Source: Marinosulfonomonas sp. | GTDB taxonomy: Bacteria; Pseudomonadota; Alphaproteobacteria; Rhodobacterales; Rhodobacteraceae | Length of the DNA: 16,640 nt | Assembly: GCA_019090845.1 (NCBI GenBank) | Contig: JAHRVD010000050.1 | Location: 1 to 16,640, forward strand | Reading direction: 5' to 3' | Shown: one piece after another, positions 7,271 to 15,220 of the stretch | Layout: the number at the start of each line of letters is the position of its first letter | Position numbering within the stretch: the stretch's first letter is position 1 | The notes under the pieces: model-generated | Databases searched by the model: none | Told to the model about the DNA's origin: nothing | The model's input: the letters and a program-made list of their open reading frames with translations, nothing else | Position numbers and translations under genes: made by a program

Positions 7271-9184
7271 TTAATCTGTTGTTGCGCCATCCTGTGGCAC
7301 GTCTGCAATTTCGCGCACGCTCATCATCCGAAATACCAGAATTGCCAGCAGCGGCAGCCCGACCAGATTGATCCACCCGGTATAGGCCGATACGTCATCG
7401 GGCAGGATAAAGCAGGCACCCGCCAGCACCGCGACACTCCGTTCCCAATTCAGCATCCGGCGTGATGAATAACCGATCAGGCCCGCGCTGATCAGCGCCA
7501 CCCCAATGATTGCTGTGACCACTGACAGGGCGATGCGCCACGGCTCGCCTATCATCAGCAGGGACGGCGAATAGACGAATAGAAACGGCAGGATGAACGC
7601 TGGCCAGGAAAACCGCACGGCAATCCAGCCGACCTTCATCGGTGGCGCGCGCCCGATGTTGGCCGCAGCAAAGGCGGCCACCGCAATCGGCGGCGTTATC
7701 AGCGACATCATGCCAAAGAAAAAGATGAACATATGCGCACTGATCGGTGTCAGGCCAAGTTGCACCAGCGATGGCGCGGTAAGTGTTGCCAGCAACAAAT
7801 AGACCCCCAGTGTCGGCAGGCCCATGCCCATGATGATCGACATTAGTGCAGCGACGACCAACAGCAAAAACAGGCTGCTTTCACCGATGGCGACCAGTTG
7901 CAGGGTGATGCCAAAGGATACAGCCGTGATGTTCAAGACCCCGATGATGGCACCAGCGCAGGCACCGATCACGATAATCTCGGCCACCGTTTTGCCCCCG
8001 GTCACCACAGCGTTAACGACACCACCAAATTGCAGGCGGTTGGGTCCATATGCGCGCAGGAATCCAAGCACCAATGTAACAGCAGTGGCATAAGCTACGG
8101 CCCGTTCGGCCTCTAGGTTATATTTGAACAGACCCATCACCAGAACGACAAAAGGGATCAGGTAATGCCCGCCCTTAAGCAGCACCATTGCGGCGCGGGG
8201 CAGGTCTTCGCGGGCCAGTGCCAGAATGCCGTTACGCGCGGCCAGCAGGTCGGCCTGAATGAACAGGCAGGCATAATAGAGCAGGCCGGGGATCAATGCC
8301 GCTAGTGCTACCTCGGCGTAAGGAACATTCAGAAACTCGGCCATCAAAAAGGCCACAGCCCCCATCACCGGTGGCAATAACTGCCCGCCGGTCGAGGCGG
8401 ACGCCTCAATCGCGGAAGCCTCGGTTGGGGTATAGCCGGATTTTTTCATCATCGGGATGGTGATCACCCCGGTGGATGCGACATTGGCAATCGCGCTGCC
8501 CGACACCGAGCCAAACAGGGCGGATGCCGCAATCGCGATTTTTGCGGTGCCGCCGCGAAACCGGCCCATTGCGGCCAGTGAAAGATCAGTAAAGAAAGCG
8601 CCGCCGCCAGCGGCGTTCAGGATGTTGCCGAACAGAACGAAGGACACAACGATTGTCGATGTCACCATCAGTGGCAATCCTAGGATGCCGTTGGGGTCCA
8701 GTGTCAGATAACTTATCAGGCGCCCGGGCGCGACTTGCCGGCCCTGCAAATGTCCCGGCAGCAGATGGGCAAACAATCCGATCAGCAAAAAAGCAATCAG
8801 GATCACACATAACGCCGTCCCTGCGACCCGGCGCAGTGCTTCTACCATCAGTGGAATTAGTATTGCGCCACTGATGATCGCCGGCATCGGTTTGACGATC
8901 ATTGTGGGCAGTATCACCGGATAGGCCACCGCAAGATATGCGCATGTGGTCAGTCCGGCGATGGCGGCCAGAAGGCCAAACCACCAGCCGAAACTTCGCC
9001 CTTTTCGGGCGTCGATATCGGCTGGCAGATAGATTACAGCAAGGGTGAGGCCCAGTGCAAAGCACATATATTGTTCTTTGAAAACGCCGAAATTCAGCAT
9101 TTGCAGAACATCGAGGGCCCACACCAAAGCGCCTAAAACGATCAACACCGCTAAGGTATTTTTTATCGGTGTTAACACGTTCAT
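7271..9184 (-). CDS. TRAP transporter fused permease, 4TM/12TM (TAXI type)
   Basis: This 637-residue membrane protein is the permease of a TRAP transporter, with small (4 TM) and large (12 TM) parts in one chain, the usual form with TAXI receptors. Strongly hydrophobic segments run along its length. Large-subunit hallmarks are FGSVSGSAIANVASTGVITIP, ASTGGQLLPPVMGAVAF and, near the end, MGMGLPTLGVYLLLATLTAP and MMSLITPPIAVAAF. It uses an ion gradient to take up a carboxylate or similar solute across the inner membrane. Six bases separate it from the TAXI receptor gene upstream, and the sulfatase follows after 13 bases. The ribosome binding site is weak (GGCGAG), consistent with translational coupling to the receptor gene. 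Confidence 0.94.
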   Translation of the reverse strand: MNVLTPIKNTLAVLIVLGALVWALDVLQMLNFGVFKEQYMCFALGLTLAVIYLPADIDARKGRSFGWWFGLLAAIAGLTTCAYLAVAYPVILPTMIVKPMPAIISGAILIPLMVEALRRVAGTALCVILIAFLLIGLFAHLLPGHLQGRQVAPGRLISYLTLDPNGILGLPLMVTSTIVVSFVLFGNILNAAGGGAFFTDLSLAAMGRFRGGTAKIAIAASALFGSVSGSAIANVASTGVITIPMMKKSGYTPTEASAIEASASTGGQLLPPVMGAVAFLMAEFLNVPYAEVALAALIPGLLYYACLFIQADLLAARNGILALAREDLPRAAMVLLKGGHYLIPFVVLVMGLFKYNLEAERAVAYATAVTLVLGFLRAYGPNRLQFGGVVNAVVTGGKTVAEIIVIGACAGAIIGVLNITAVSFGITLQLVAIGESSLFLLLVVAALMSIIMGMGLPTLGVYLLLATLTAPSLVQLGLTPISAHMFIFFFGMMSLITPPIAVAAFAAANIGRAPPMKVGWIAVRFSWPAFILPFLFVYSPSLLMIGEPWRIALSVVTAIIGVALISAGLIGYSSRRMLNWERSVAVLAGACFILPDDVSAYTGWINLVGLPLLAILVFRMMSVREIADVPQDGATTD

Positions 9185-9190
9185 TGTTTG

Positions 9191-10186
9191 TTACTCGCCG
9201 GTGATACCATTGGCTTCATAGTAACCTGCGGCACCTTCGTGCATCTCCAGATTAGTTACCGAGCTTGCCAGCGTCTTAAGGTTCATCCGGTTGAACGCCG
9301 GATGGATCGCAATGAACTCATCACGAGCCGTATAGAAAGCCTCGGCCACAGCCGCGACGGTTTCCGGGTCTGTGTGCTTGGATGCCAGCAGAACAAGGGT
9401 CGAACCCATCATAGGCTGTTTTTGCATAACACCGGGGCGGCGTTCATGCGGTGTCACCTGACGGATCAAAGTGCCCGGCACGATGCTGGTGATCACCTCA
9501 AGACGATCCGCGCGCTCAGGCAGGGGCAAAAGGCGAATACCGCCAACCGCTGCGTGGGCTTGCGATGTCAGGCCTGAACCAACGGTGAAAATAACCGCGT
9601 CCGAGCGTCCGGCCATGAAATCCTGAACTGCGTTTGGTGCAGATGTCGAATTGATGGGGGTGAAATCAGCCTCGCCAATGTCGGCCGTCGCCAATTGCGC
9701 ACGTCCCCAATATTCCAGAATTTTCTGCTGCGTCATGCCCCAGCCAAGGCGTTTGCCGCGCAGGTCTGCAATTGTCATGATGTCGGAATCTTCGCGCACC
9801 ATCCAACCGGCTTCAAAGGACACGAGGTGTCCAACCAGACGGATATCGGGATGTGGGTTGCCCTCAAAAACGGTTTTGCCGACGGCGGCAAGGCTGGACA
9901 CATCCGCACTGGCCAGCGAAAACTGGATTTCACCGCTGTTAAGCAATGGCATTGTTACTTCTGGTCCGCCCATTGGAACCGCGCGCACGGTCAGGCCGCG
10001 TCCGTCCATCACCTTGGCAATTGCCGCGCCAAGTGCAGAGCCAAGCGAGCCTTGCGCTGTTGTTCCGATGGTTACAATCTGCGCTGTCGCGGGTGCGGCG
10101 GCGATCATGCCCACGGCGGTTGCAGCCGCCATGCATGCGATCCGGGTTGCTCCCGAAAGCGCGCGTATTTGTGTTAGAATTGTCAT
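9191..10186 (-). CDS. TAXI-family TRAP transporter solute-binding protein
   Basis: The 331-residue periplasmic receptor feeds substrate to the fused permease encoded just downstream. It starts with a signal peptide: basic MTILTQIRALSGATR, a hydrophobic Ala-rich core, and a likely cleavage after ATA (about residue 36). The mature part opens IVTIGTTAQGSLGSALGAAIAKVM, the typical TAXI start. It continues with the pattern of a receptor counting empty sites and gradients (GEIQFSLASADV, DLRGKRLGWGM). The ATG at 10186 has a strong GAGGAG 8 bases upstream; an in-frame ATG at 10234 would precede the signal peptide with charged residues and is rejected. Substrate unknown. It is the first gene of an operon TAXI-permease-sulfatase with its own predicted promoter. 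Confidence 0.94.
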   Translation of the reverse strand: MTILTQIRALSGATRIACMAAATAVGMIAAAPATAQIVTIGTTAQGSLGSALGAAIAKVMDGRGLTVRAVPMGGPEVTMPLLNSGEIQFSLASADVSSLAAVGKTVFEGNPHPDIRLVGHLVSFEAGWMVREDSDIMTIADLRGKRLGWGMTQQKILEYWGRAQLATADIGEADFTPINSTSAPNAVQDFMAGRSDAVIFTVGSGLTSQAHAAVGGIRLLPLPERADRLEVITSIVPGTLIRQVTPHERRPGVMQKQPMMGSTLVLLASKHTDPETVAAVAEAFYTARDEFIAIHPAFNRMNLKTLASSVTNLEMHEGAAGYYEANGITGE

Positions 10187-10275
10187 TGTTTTTTCTCCTC
10201 TGTCGTAAAAAATAGCGCTCTTGTCGTTAAACACAGCGCTTTCTTAGGATCGTTTTGTCGGTCCTGTGGTTTTTG

Positions 10276-10311
10276 TTCATGATTTATGCAAGTTGATTTC
10301 CCATAGGTCAA
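10276..10311 (-). promoter_or_regulatory. Predicted sigma70-type promoter of the TAXI-TRAP-sulfatase operon
   Basis: On the minus strand TTGACC (-35, plus positions 10306-10311) is followed after 17 bases by CATAAA (-10, 10283-10288), giving a start near 10276 and a leader of about 90 bases. The leader contains two AGCGCT palindromes (10214-10219 and 10235-10240) that could pair around a 15-base loop, followed by a T-run. This could be a weak attenuator. Confidence 0.5.
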
Positions 10312-10340
10312 CATCGGGAACGGCTTCGTCAACGGGTGGG

Positions 10341-11234
10341 TCAATTGTGTTCAAGTGGTGAACTTGGCGTCCCGGCGGGCTGGTTTTGCAGGGCCTGGAT
10401 CTGCTGTAGAAACGTCTGGATTGCCGCCAGGCTTTCAGGCTCATCCAGAAATGGCATATGGGCGCGATCTGGCACCTGTGCAAAGATCATATCTGGATGC
10501 ATTTTGATCATCCGGGCGACAATTTCAGGCGACAGAACGTCCGAATTAGCCCCACGGATCACCGCAACCGGTTTGTCGGCCAGTGTTTGGAATGCCGCCC
10601 ACATATTGGGTGCAATGCCCTTATTGAAGGCAGCCATATAAGAGTCGCGCAAAGCCGGATCATAGTTGATCGTCAATCCGCTTGGTGTCGCAAGATATAG
10701 TTTGTGGGCCTCTTCAAGCCAGCGCCCGTCCGGCACATTCGCAAAGCCATGCGTCAGGGTTGGTGATTGGGCAGCAGACTCGATGGTATCTGCATCCGGG
10801 TTCACGCCCACATAGGTGGTGATGCGTTGCCGCCCGGCCAGTTCAAGTTCCGGGCCGATGTCGTTCATGCACAACCCAGCCACCAGATCAGGTGTCTTGG
10901 CGGCCATGAACTGGCCGATAATCCCGCCGCGCGACGTGCCAAGAATTGGCACATTTTTCAGACCCAGATGTTGCAAAAGTCCGATCACATCGGCGGCTTC
11001 GCGCGGCACGGTGTAGGTGTCGGCACCGGTCCAGTCCGATTTGCCGCGCCCGCGATAGTCAATGCGGATCAGGCGCACGTCATCCAGCGCAGCGGCCAGA
11101 TAATCAAAATCGGTTGAATTGCGGGTCAGCCCGGACAAGCACAGCAACGGCTGGCCCGCACCGTTGTCACGATAGGCAATCTTGGCACCATCATCAGCGG
11201 TGAAATACTGAACCGGTGTTTCATTCTGGGACAT
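10341..11234 (-). CDS. Alpha/beta hydrolase
   Basis: This 297-residue protein is an alpha/beta-hydrolase-fold enzyme. The nucleophile elbow is GTSRGG with Ser101. The likely acid is Asp232 in GANSDVLS, and the His is 259 in DRAHMPFLDEP. The oxyanion region reads LCLSGLTRNS where many members have HG. No signal peptide is seen. It is the third gene of the DctP-TRAP operon: the RBS AAGGA overlaps the stop of the permease gene, 11 bases before the start. Within an aromatic pathway it could be the C-C hydrolase that follows extradiol cleavage (MhpC role), an ester hydrolase acting on imported esters, or an enol-lactonase; sequence alone does not decide. The in-frame ATG at 11270 is rejected because the SD favours 11234. 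Confidence 0.85.
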   Translation of the reverse strand: MSQNETPVQYFTADDGAKIAYRDNGAGQPLLCLSGLTRNSTDFDYLAAALDDVRLIRIDYRGRGKSDWTGADTYTVPREAADVIGLLQHLGLKNVPILGTSRGGIIGQFMAAKTPDLVAGLCMNDIGPELELAGRQRITTYVGVNPDADTIESAAQSPTLTHGFANVPDGRWLEEAHKLYLATPSGLTINYDPALRDSYMAAFNKGIAPNMWAAFQTLADKPVAVIRGANSDVLSPEIVARMIKMHPDMIFAQVPDRAHMPFLDEPESLAAIQTFLQQIQALQNQPAGTPSSPLEHN

Positions 11235-11245
11235 TTTGTTGGTCC

Positions 11246-13198
11246 TTATTGTAGTTGCGCCGGTAGCCAAAGTGTCAGGGCAGGGATGGTAATCAGCAGG
11301 ATCAGGCGAACCATATCAGCGCAAAGAAACGGGATGACGCCACGGAAGATTGTGGTGATGGAAACCTCGTCGCGCACCAGACTTTTCATCACAAACACAT
11401 TCATCCCAATGGGTGGCGTTATCATCCCGATCTCGACAAGGGCCAGCGTGACCACGCCCCACCAGATCAGGTCATAATCCATCGCCAGAATGATCGGAAT
11501 TACAAAGGGCACAGTGACAACAAGGGCTGCAACAGTATCAAATACGCTGCCCAACACCAGATACATCACCACCAACAGGGTCAGGATCAGCCAGGCCGGC
11601 ATCACCGTCGGGTCGATAATCATCAGGATTGCCCGGCTAACCCCGGCAAGGTTCAGATAAGCACCAAAGATGTTGGCACCAACGATCAACAGGTAAAGAC
11701 CAGCGGCGGTGCCTGCGGCCTCGGTTATTGCCCGGAGCAGGCCGGAAACAGAGGCCTGACCAGAAAACAACCAGAAAACAAAGGCAAATCCGGTGCCTGC
11801 TGCTGCGGCCTCTTGCACGGTGAAAATCCCGCCGTAAAGCCCGCCCAGAACACATGCAAACAGCAGGATTGGTCGCCATGCCCGTTTCAGGGCGGCAAAG
11901 GGCGCAAACCGCAGTGATTTGTCTGGCGGAGGCGCAAGATCGGGGCGAACACGCACCAGTATCATCACCGCGAATGTGTATAGGAGCAGCGCAATCGCGC
12001 CGGGGATCAGGGCAGCTATGAAGGCCTCAGAAATCGGCAGTTCGGCGATGACGCAATAGATTATCAAAATCACCGAGGGCGGAATAAGTGCGCCAAGTGT
12101 GCCCCCCGCCGCTATCGAGCCGGTGGCAAGGCTGTCCGCATATGAGCGCGATTTCATTTCGCGAAATGCAACGCCGCCAAGGGTCGCCGTGGTCGCAACG
12201 GACGAGCCGCTGATTGCACCAAAGCCAGCACAGCCAAGTACCGTAGCCAGAGCATGGCCACCCCGCATCCGACCGAAAATCGACGTGGCCGCCTGAAAAA
12301 TATCATCGGCAAATCCGGACGCAATCGCCAGATTGCCCATTAGCAAAAACAGCGGAACGGCCGCAAGATCCGGGCTGGAAAGCGTGCTGCTAAGATTGTT
12401 TGAACCGATCAGCTGTGCGGCGTTCAAATTTAACAAAGCATAGCAGCCGATTAGCCCGGTCAGCCCCATCGATACCCCGATCGGCACATGGGCAAGCGCA
12501 AAGAAATACAGGATCGCAAAGCCGGTCAGAACTTTGGCAATCGAGCCCATATCACCCCCTGAATTTATCAGATACAGGGCACCCGCAAATGCGGTCAGCA
12601 TCGACATAGCAGGGGCAATCAGTTCGACAATCAACGAACTTTGTGCCCGCCAGAGCGCGCCCGCACTTTCAAGCGTGACATGGGCCTGCGCCAGCAACCC
12701 AAAGCTCATCAACCCGGCGGCGAAATACCAGACCGGCCCGATCGGCACGCCCAGTACCAGCGTTGTCTCGCCATAGGACAGTTTTTGTCCCGCGTGGCGA
12801 TACAAAAAATAGGTGTATGCCGCAAAGGCGATCAATGTCGCCACGTCAGCGTAAAGCTGCACGCCCTTAAAGCGCCCGGTCATATTGCCGATCAGCTCCA
12901 TGGACACATGCAGTCGCTTGTTGTTGGCAAATGAAAATGCCAGCGCGATGATACAGGCAAAGGCCAGCTCGGTCAGCTCAAACAATCCGGTGAATGGTCT
13001 GGAAATGCTCCAGCGCAACATAATGTCTGTGGTAATCAGCAAAGCCGTTGCCAGCAGTGCGATACCGGCAATGTTGCCGGTATATATTGCTATCTTTGTA
13101 AATAGATCAGGTGACGTTGTTGCAGGTGCCGACGCAGCAGACGATTGCTGCTGCGTCGGCTGATCTTCAGTGGCTGGCACGGTAAGCTTCCAGACCAT
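11246..13198 (-). CDS. TRAP transporter fused permease DctQ-DctM
   Basis: About 650 residues form one chain carrying both TRAP membrane subunits. The N-terminal part (residues about 30-190) is DctQ-like with four TM segments, including LLITTDIMLRWSISRPFTGLFELTELAFA. The rest is DctM, with GFGAISGSSVATTATLGG, AAGGTLGALIPPSVILIIY, GSVFDTVAALVVTVPFVIP and GMITPPIGMNVFVMKSL. It imports the ligand of the adjacent DctP using a sodium gradient. Starts are uncertain: the ATG at 13198 overlaps dctP by 32 bases with little SD, while a GTG at 13180 has GGAAG 6 bases before it. Both precede a polar Gln/Ala/Thr-rich stretch, so function is unaffected. Fusion of Q and M into one protein is known but less common for DctP-type systems. 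Confidence 0.93.
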   Translation of the reverse strand: MVWKLTVPATEDQPTQQQSSAASAPATTSPDLFTKIAIYTGNIAGIALLATALLITTDIMLRWSISRPFTGLFELTELAFACIIALAFSFANNKRLHVSMELIGNMTGRFKGVQLYADVATLIAFAAYTYFLYRHAGQKLSYGETTLVLGVPIGPVWYFAAGLMSFGLLAQAHVTLESAGALWRAQSSLIVELIAPAMSMLTAFAGALYLINSGGDMGSIAKVLTGFAILYFFALAHVPIGVSMGLTGLIGCYALLNLNAAQLIGSNNLSSTLSSPDLAAVPLFLLMGNLAIASGFADDIFQAATSIFGRMRGGHALATVLGCAGFGAISGSSVATTATLGGVAFREMKSRSYADSLATGSIAAGGTLGALIPPSVILIIYCVIAELPISEAFIAALIPGAIALLLYTFAVMILVRVRPDLAPPPDKSLRFAPFAALKRAWRPILLFACVLGGLYGGIFTVQEAAAAGTGFAFVFWLFSGQASVSGLLRAITEAAGTAAGLYLLIVGANIFGAYLNLAGVSRAILMIIDPTVMPAWLILTLLVVMYLVLGSVFDTVAALVVTVPFVIPIILAMDYDLIWWGVVTLALVEIGMITPPIGMNVFVMKSLVRDEVSITTIFRGVIPFLCADMVRLILLITIPALTLWLPAQLQ

Positions 13199-14198
13199 CT
13201 TTGTAGGCCTGAAGCACTTCTGCGCCGCCTTCTGTCTTGGCAACCCAATCAGCAATCAGCTCATCCGCGGCGACCTGCCAGCTGGCAAGCTGATCCTCGG
13301 TCGGGACGATAATCTTGTGATCGCTCAGGCCAGCGACGATGCCCTTGACCCGGTTGCTTTCGTTTTCAAGCGTGATGCCCCAGAATTCTGCGAACTCACT
13401 GGGTGGATGAGCATCAATAACGGCTTTGACGTCATCGGGAAGATTGTCATAGCTCTGCTTGTTCATCGCCAGATAGATTGCCGCCGTTCCCAGTGAAATA
13501 TCCACATGAGTTTTGGTAACATCAATCAGGTTAAAGCCATCCAGTGCGAACCAGTCGTTGGCGCTGGCGTCGACGACGTTTTTGGCCAGGGATTCTGCCA
13601 TTGCAGTGGGCGGAATGCCAACCGGAACGCCACCGATCTTTGCGATCATCGCCGACAGAACCTGTCCGGCCGCCCGAACTTTGGCGCCTTTGAAATCATC
13701 AAGACCGTCGATGTCTTTGGAATGGTGCAGACGGGCAATGTCAGCTGTTACCATGCCAATCACTTTCACGTTTTCCATTCCGCCGATCAGGCCCTGATCG
13801 AACAAGCTGGCCATCGCGCCGGATGCTTCGGCAGACCCGGTCGCCAAAAGCGGCAGTTCAACAACACCGGCGGCATCAAAGCGCCCCGGGTTGTAGGCCG
13901 TGCTGCTCCAGCCGGCGTCAATTATGCCAGCGTTGATTGATTCAAAAACTTCGGTTGGCTTGGCTGCGGACCCACCGGTCAGAAATTCGACTTTCAGTTT
14001 GCCGCCGCTTTCCTTTTCCAGCATCTCGAACCATGCGCCAAAAAGCTTTGTGTTCAAAAATGAAGTTGGCCCGACAAAAGACGCAAATCTGATGGTGACG
14101 GTGTCTTGTGCGACGGCGCTAAAGGCCGTGCTGGCAGTAATTACAGCAGCCGTTATGGCTGTCCGTGTTAGTTTTGAAAAAGAAAATGGCTGACTCAT
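13167..14198 (-). CDS. dctP: DctP-type TRAP transporter solute-binding protein
   Basis: This 343-residue periplasmic receptor is the first gene of the DctP-QM-hydrolase operon. It has a signal peptide with probable cleavage after AVA (residue 30) before QDTVTIRF. Family features are the FEMLEKESGGKLKVEF block, the TADIARLHHSKDIDGLDDFKGAKVRAAG segment with the conserved carboxylate-binding Arg at about 175, and the NDWFALDGFNLIDVTKTHVD region. Members bind organic acids, including C4-dicarboxylates, sugar acids and aromatic acids; the ligand here cannot be read off, but context suggests an aromatic acid. A strong GGGAGGAG lies 6 bases before the ATG. Its promoter region contains a candidate MhpR-like operator. 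Confidence 0.93.
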   Translation of the reverse strand: MSQPFSFSKLTRTAITAAVITASTAFSAVAQDTVTIRFASFVGPTSFLNTKLFGAWFEMLEKESGGKLKVEFLTGGSAAKPTEVFESINAGIIDAGWSSTAYNPGRFDAAGVVELPLLATGSAEASGAMASLFDQGLIGGMENVKVIGMVTADIARLHHSKDIDGLDDFKGAKVRAAGQVLSAMIAKIGGVPVGIPPTAMAESLAKNVVDASANDWFALDGFNLIDVTKTHVDISLGTAAIYLAMNKQSYDNLPDDVKAVIDAHPPSEFAEFWGITLENESNRVKGIVAGLSDHKIIVPTEDQLASWQVAADELIADWVAKTEGGAEVLQAYKDGLEAYRASH

Positions 14199-14204
14199 TG
14201 GTCG

Positions 14205-14212
14205 CTCCTCCC
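14205..14212 (-). promoter_or_regulatory. Strong ribosome binding site of dctP
   Basis: GGGAGGAG on the minus strand, 6 bases before the ATG at 14198. It is the strongest SD in the cluster, in keeping with binding proteins being made in excess. Confidence 0.8.
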
Positions 14213-14299
14213 GTGTGACCCATTTCGATCCGAATGCCGGCCTGTGCCTAGGGTCGTAAAACGACGCAAACCCAAGCCCTGGCCCCGGATCAATCCGGC

Positions 14300-14329
14300 T
14301 ATAGTTTCTGGCTGATACGTTGCCCGCAA
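14300..14329 (-). promoter_or_regulatory. Predicted dctP promoter
   Basis: On the minus strand TTGCGG (plus 14324-14329) and ACTATA (14300-14305) are 18 bases apart, with a start near 14293. Both boxes are poor matches, as expected for an activator-dependent promoter. A palindrome CCGGAT-CA-ATCCGG (14285-14298) covers the predicted start. Confidence 0.35.
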
Positions 14330-14342
14330 ATATTAATCACGC

Positions 14343-14363
14343 TTTGTTCGTAATGTGAACATG
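14343..14363. promoter_or_regulatory. Candidate MhpR-like operator upstream of dctP
   Basis: TGTTC (14345-14349), seven bases, GAACA (14357-14361) form an inverted repeat. Read towards dctP it is CATGTTCAC-ATTA-CGAACA. This matches the site upstream of mhpB in every position outside the central four. It is centred about 60 bases upstream of the predicted dctP start, a normal activator position. Confidence 0.6.
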
Positions 14364-14399
14364 CTTATCCGGCCGTGTATCGTTTTGGTTACCGATGGA

Positions 14400-15188
14400 T
14401 TATGATTTGAACCCTTCAGAAAACTCTGTCTCAATCCGCTCCACGCAGCGTTGCAGGTCAGCAAGGTGACGCTCGGCAGCAGTTTCCGGCGTCATTGCAG
14501 AGCGAAAAAAAGCAATATTCAAAGCGCCAACAACACGCGCGCCAATCCTGACGGGCAGGGCAATTGCACTGATGTTATCTTCGGTCAGCCCGACCGAGGA
14601 CGCATAGCCCGCTTCCAACACGTCGTTCAGAATACGGTCTACCGCCCGACGGTTTCGGATGTCCCCGGCGTCGGGTCCATCCAGTCGCTGCACGGCTGAT
14701 AACGTGGTTTCAAGGGCCGCGGGGGGCAGGGCGCTCAGAAAAGCCCGACCAAGAGCCGAGTGTAAAAGCGGCGGTTGCCAGCCAACCAGTCCGCGGTGGA
14801 TCGACATCGGACTGTGACTATGGGTTGAAACCTGAATTGTAACGCGTCCGCTGGACAGGTTTGCAAAATCGCTTGGCCAAAGCACCTCTTGGGTCAATTC
14901 GCGTATGTAGGGAGCAATTCGTTGCGACACCATTTCGTCATCACGCACCCCGTCGGCAAGGCGCGTGGCTTTGGAGGTCAGGGCAACCGCGCCGTCTTCC
15001 TGACGACGCATGATATAGCCTTTGTTGGAAAGCGTGCTGACCAACCGGTAGACCGAGGCCCGGTCCAAGCCAACATAGGTCGACAGGGTGCCCGGTTTGA
15101 CCCAGCCCAAATCGGCAAGTGCCTCCATGATGTCGATACCGCGCGCCAAGGCACGTACGTCTTTGTATCGTCCGCTCAAACCATCCAT
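14400..15188 (-). CDS. mhpR: IclR-family regulator, MhpR-like
   Basis: The 262-residue protein has an N-terminal winged helix (residues 10-70: YKDVRALARGIDIMEAL, then LDRASVYRLVSTLSNKGYI) and a C-terminal IclR effector domain. From memory it resembles E. coli MhpR through its whole length, not just in the DNA-binding part. Shared stretches include YKxVRxLxRG, WPSDFANL against WPTDVSTL, IHRGLVGWQPPLL against FHRAMVGRRLPLL, and SAMTPETAAERHLADLQR against SAMTIEQAAEKHLPALQR. MhpR activates phenylpropionate catabolism genes on sensing hydroxyphenylpropionates. The gene lies between dctP and the divergent mhpB, and a matching operator is on each side. No clear SD precedes the ATG. The specific inducer is inferred. 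Confidence 0.85.
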   Translation of the reverse strand: MDGLSGRYKDVRALARGIDIMEALADLGWVKPGTLSTYVGLDRASVYRLVSTLSNKGYIMRRQEDGAVALTSKATRLADGVRDDEMVSQRIAPYIRELTQEVLWPSDFANLSSGRVTIQVSTHSHSPMSIHRGLVGWQPPLLHSALGRAFLSALPPAALETTLSAVQRLDGPDAGDIRNRRAVDRILNDVLEAGYASSVGLTEDNISAIALPVRIGARVVGALNIAFFRSAMTPETAAERHLADLQRCVERIETEFSEGFKS

Positions 15189-15203
15189 TTTGTCAAAATC
15201 CCA

Positions 15204-15220
15204 TGTTCACGCACCGAACA
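15204..15220. promoter_or_regulatory. Candidate MhpR-like operator between mhpR and mhpB
   Basis: TGTTC (15204-15208), seven bases, GAACA (15216-15220). Read towards mhpB, with flanks, it is CATGTTCAC-GCAC-CGAACA. It covers the predicted mhpR transcription start, so binding would repress mhpR, and lies about 56 bases before the predicted mhpB start, so binding could activate mhpB. Confidence 0.6.

Noticed and set aside
8586..9122. 178-codon minus-strand ORF within the TAXI permease gene
   Set aside because: It is another frame of the permease gene on the same strand, with Arg/Cys-rich composition and no SD or recognisable motif.
10214..10240. Two AGCGCT palindromes with a following T-run as a strong terminator
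   Set aside because: Only six base pairs around a 15-base loop; kept only as a possible weak attenuator.
10270..10290. Possible third MhpR-like operator before the TAXI gene
   Set aside because: Only isolated TGTTC/TGAACA half-sites occur, with no correctly spaced partner arm.
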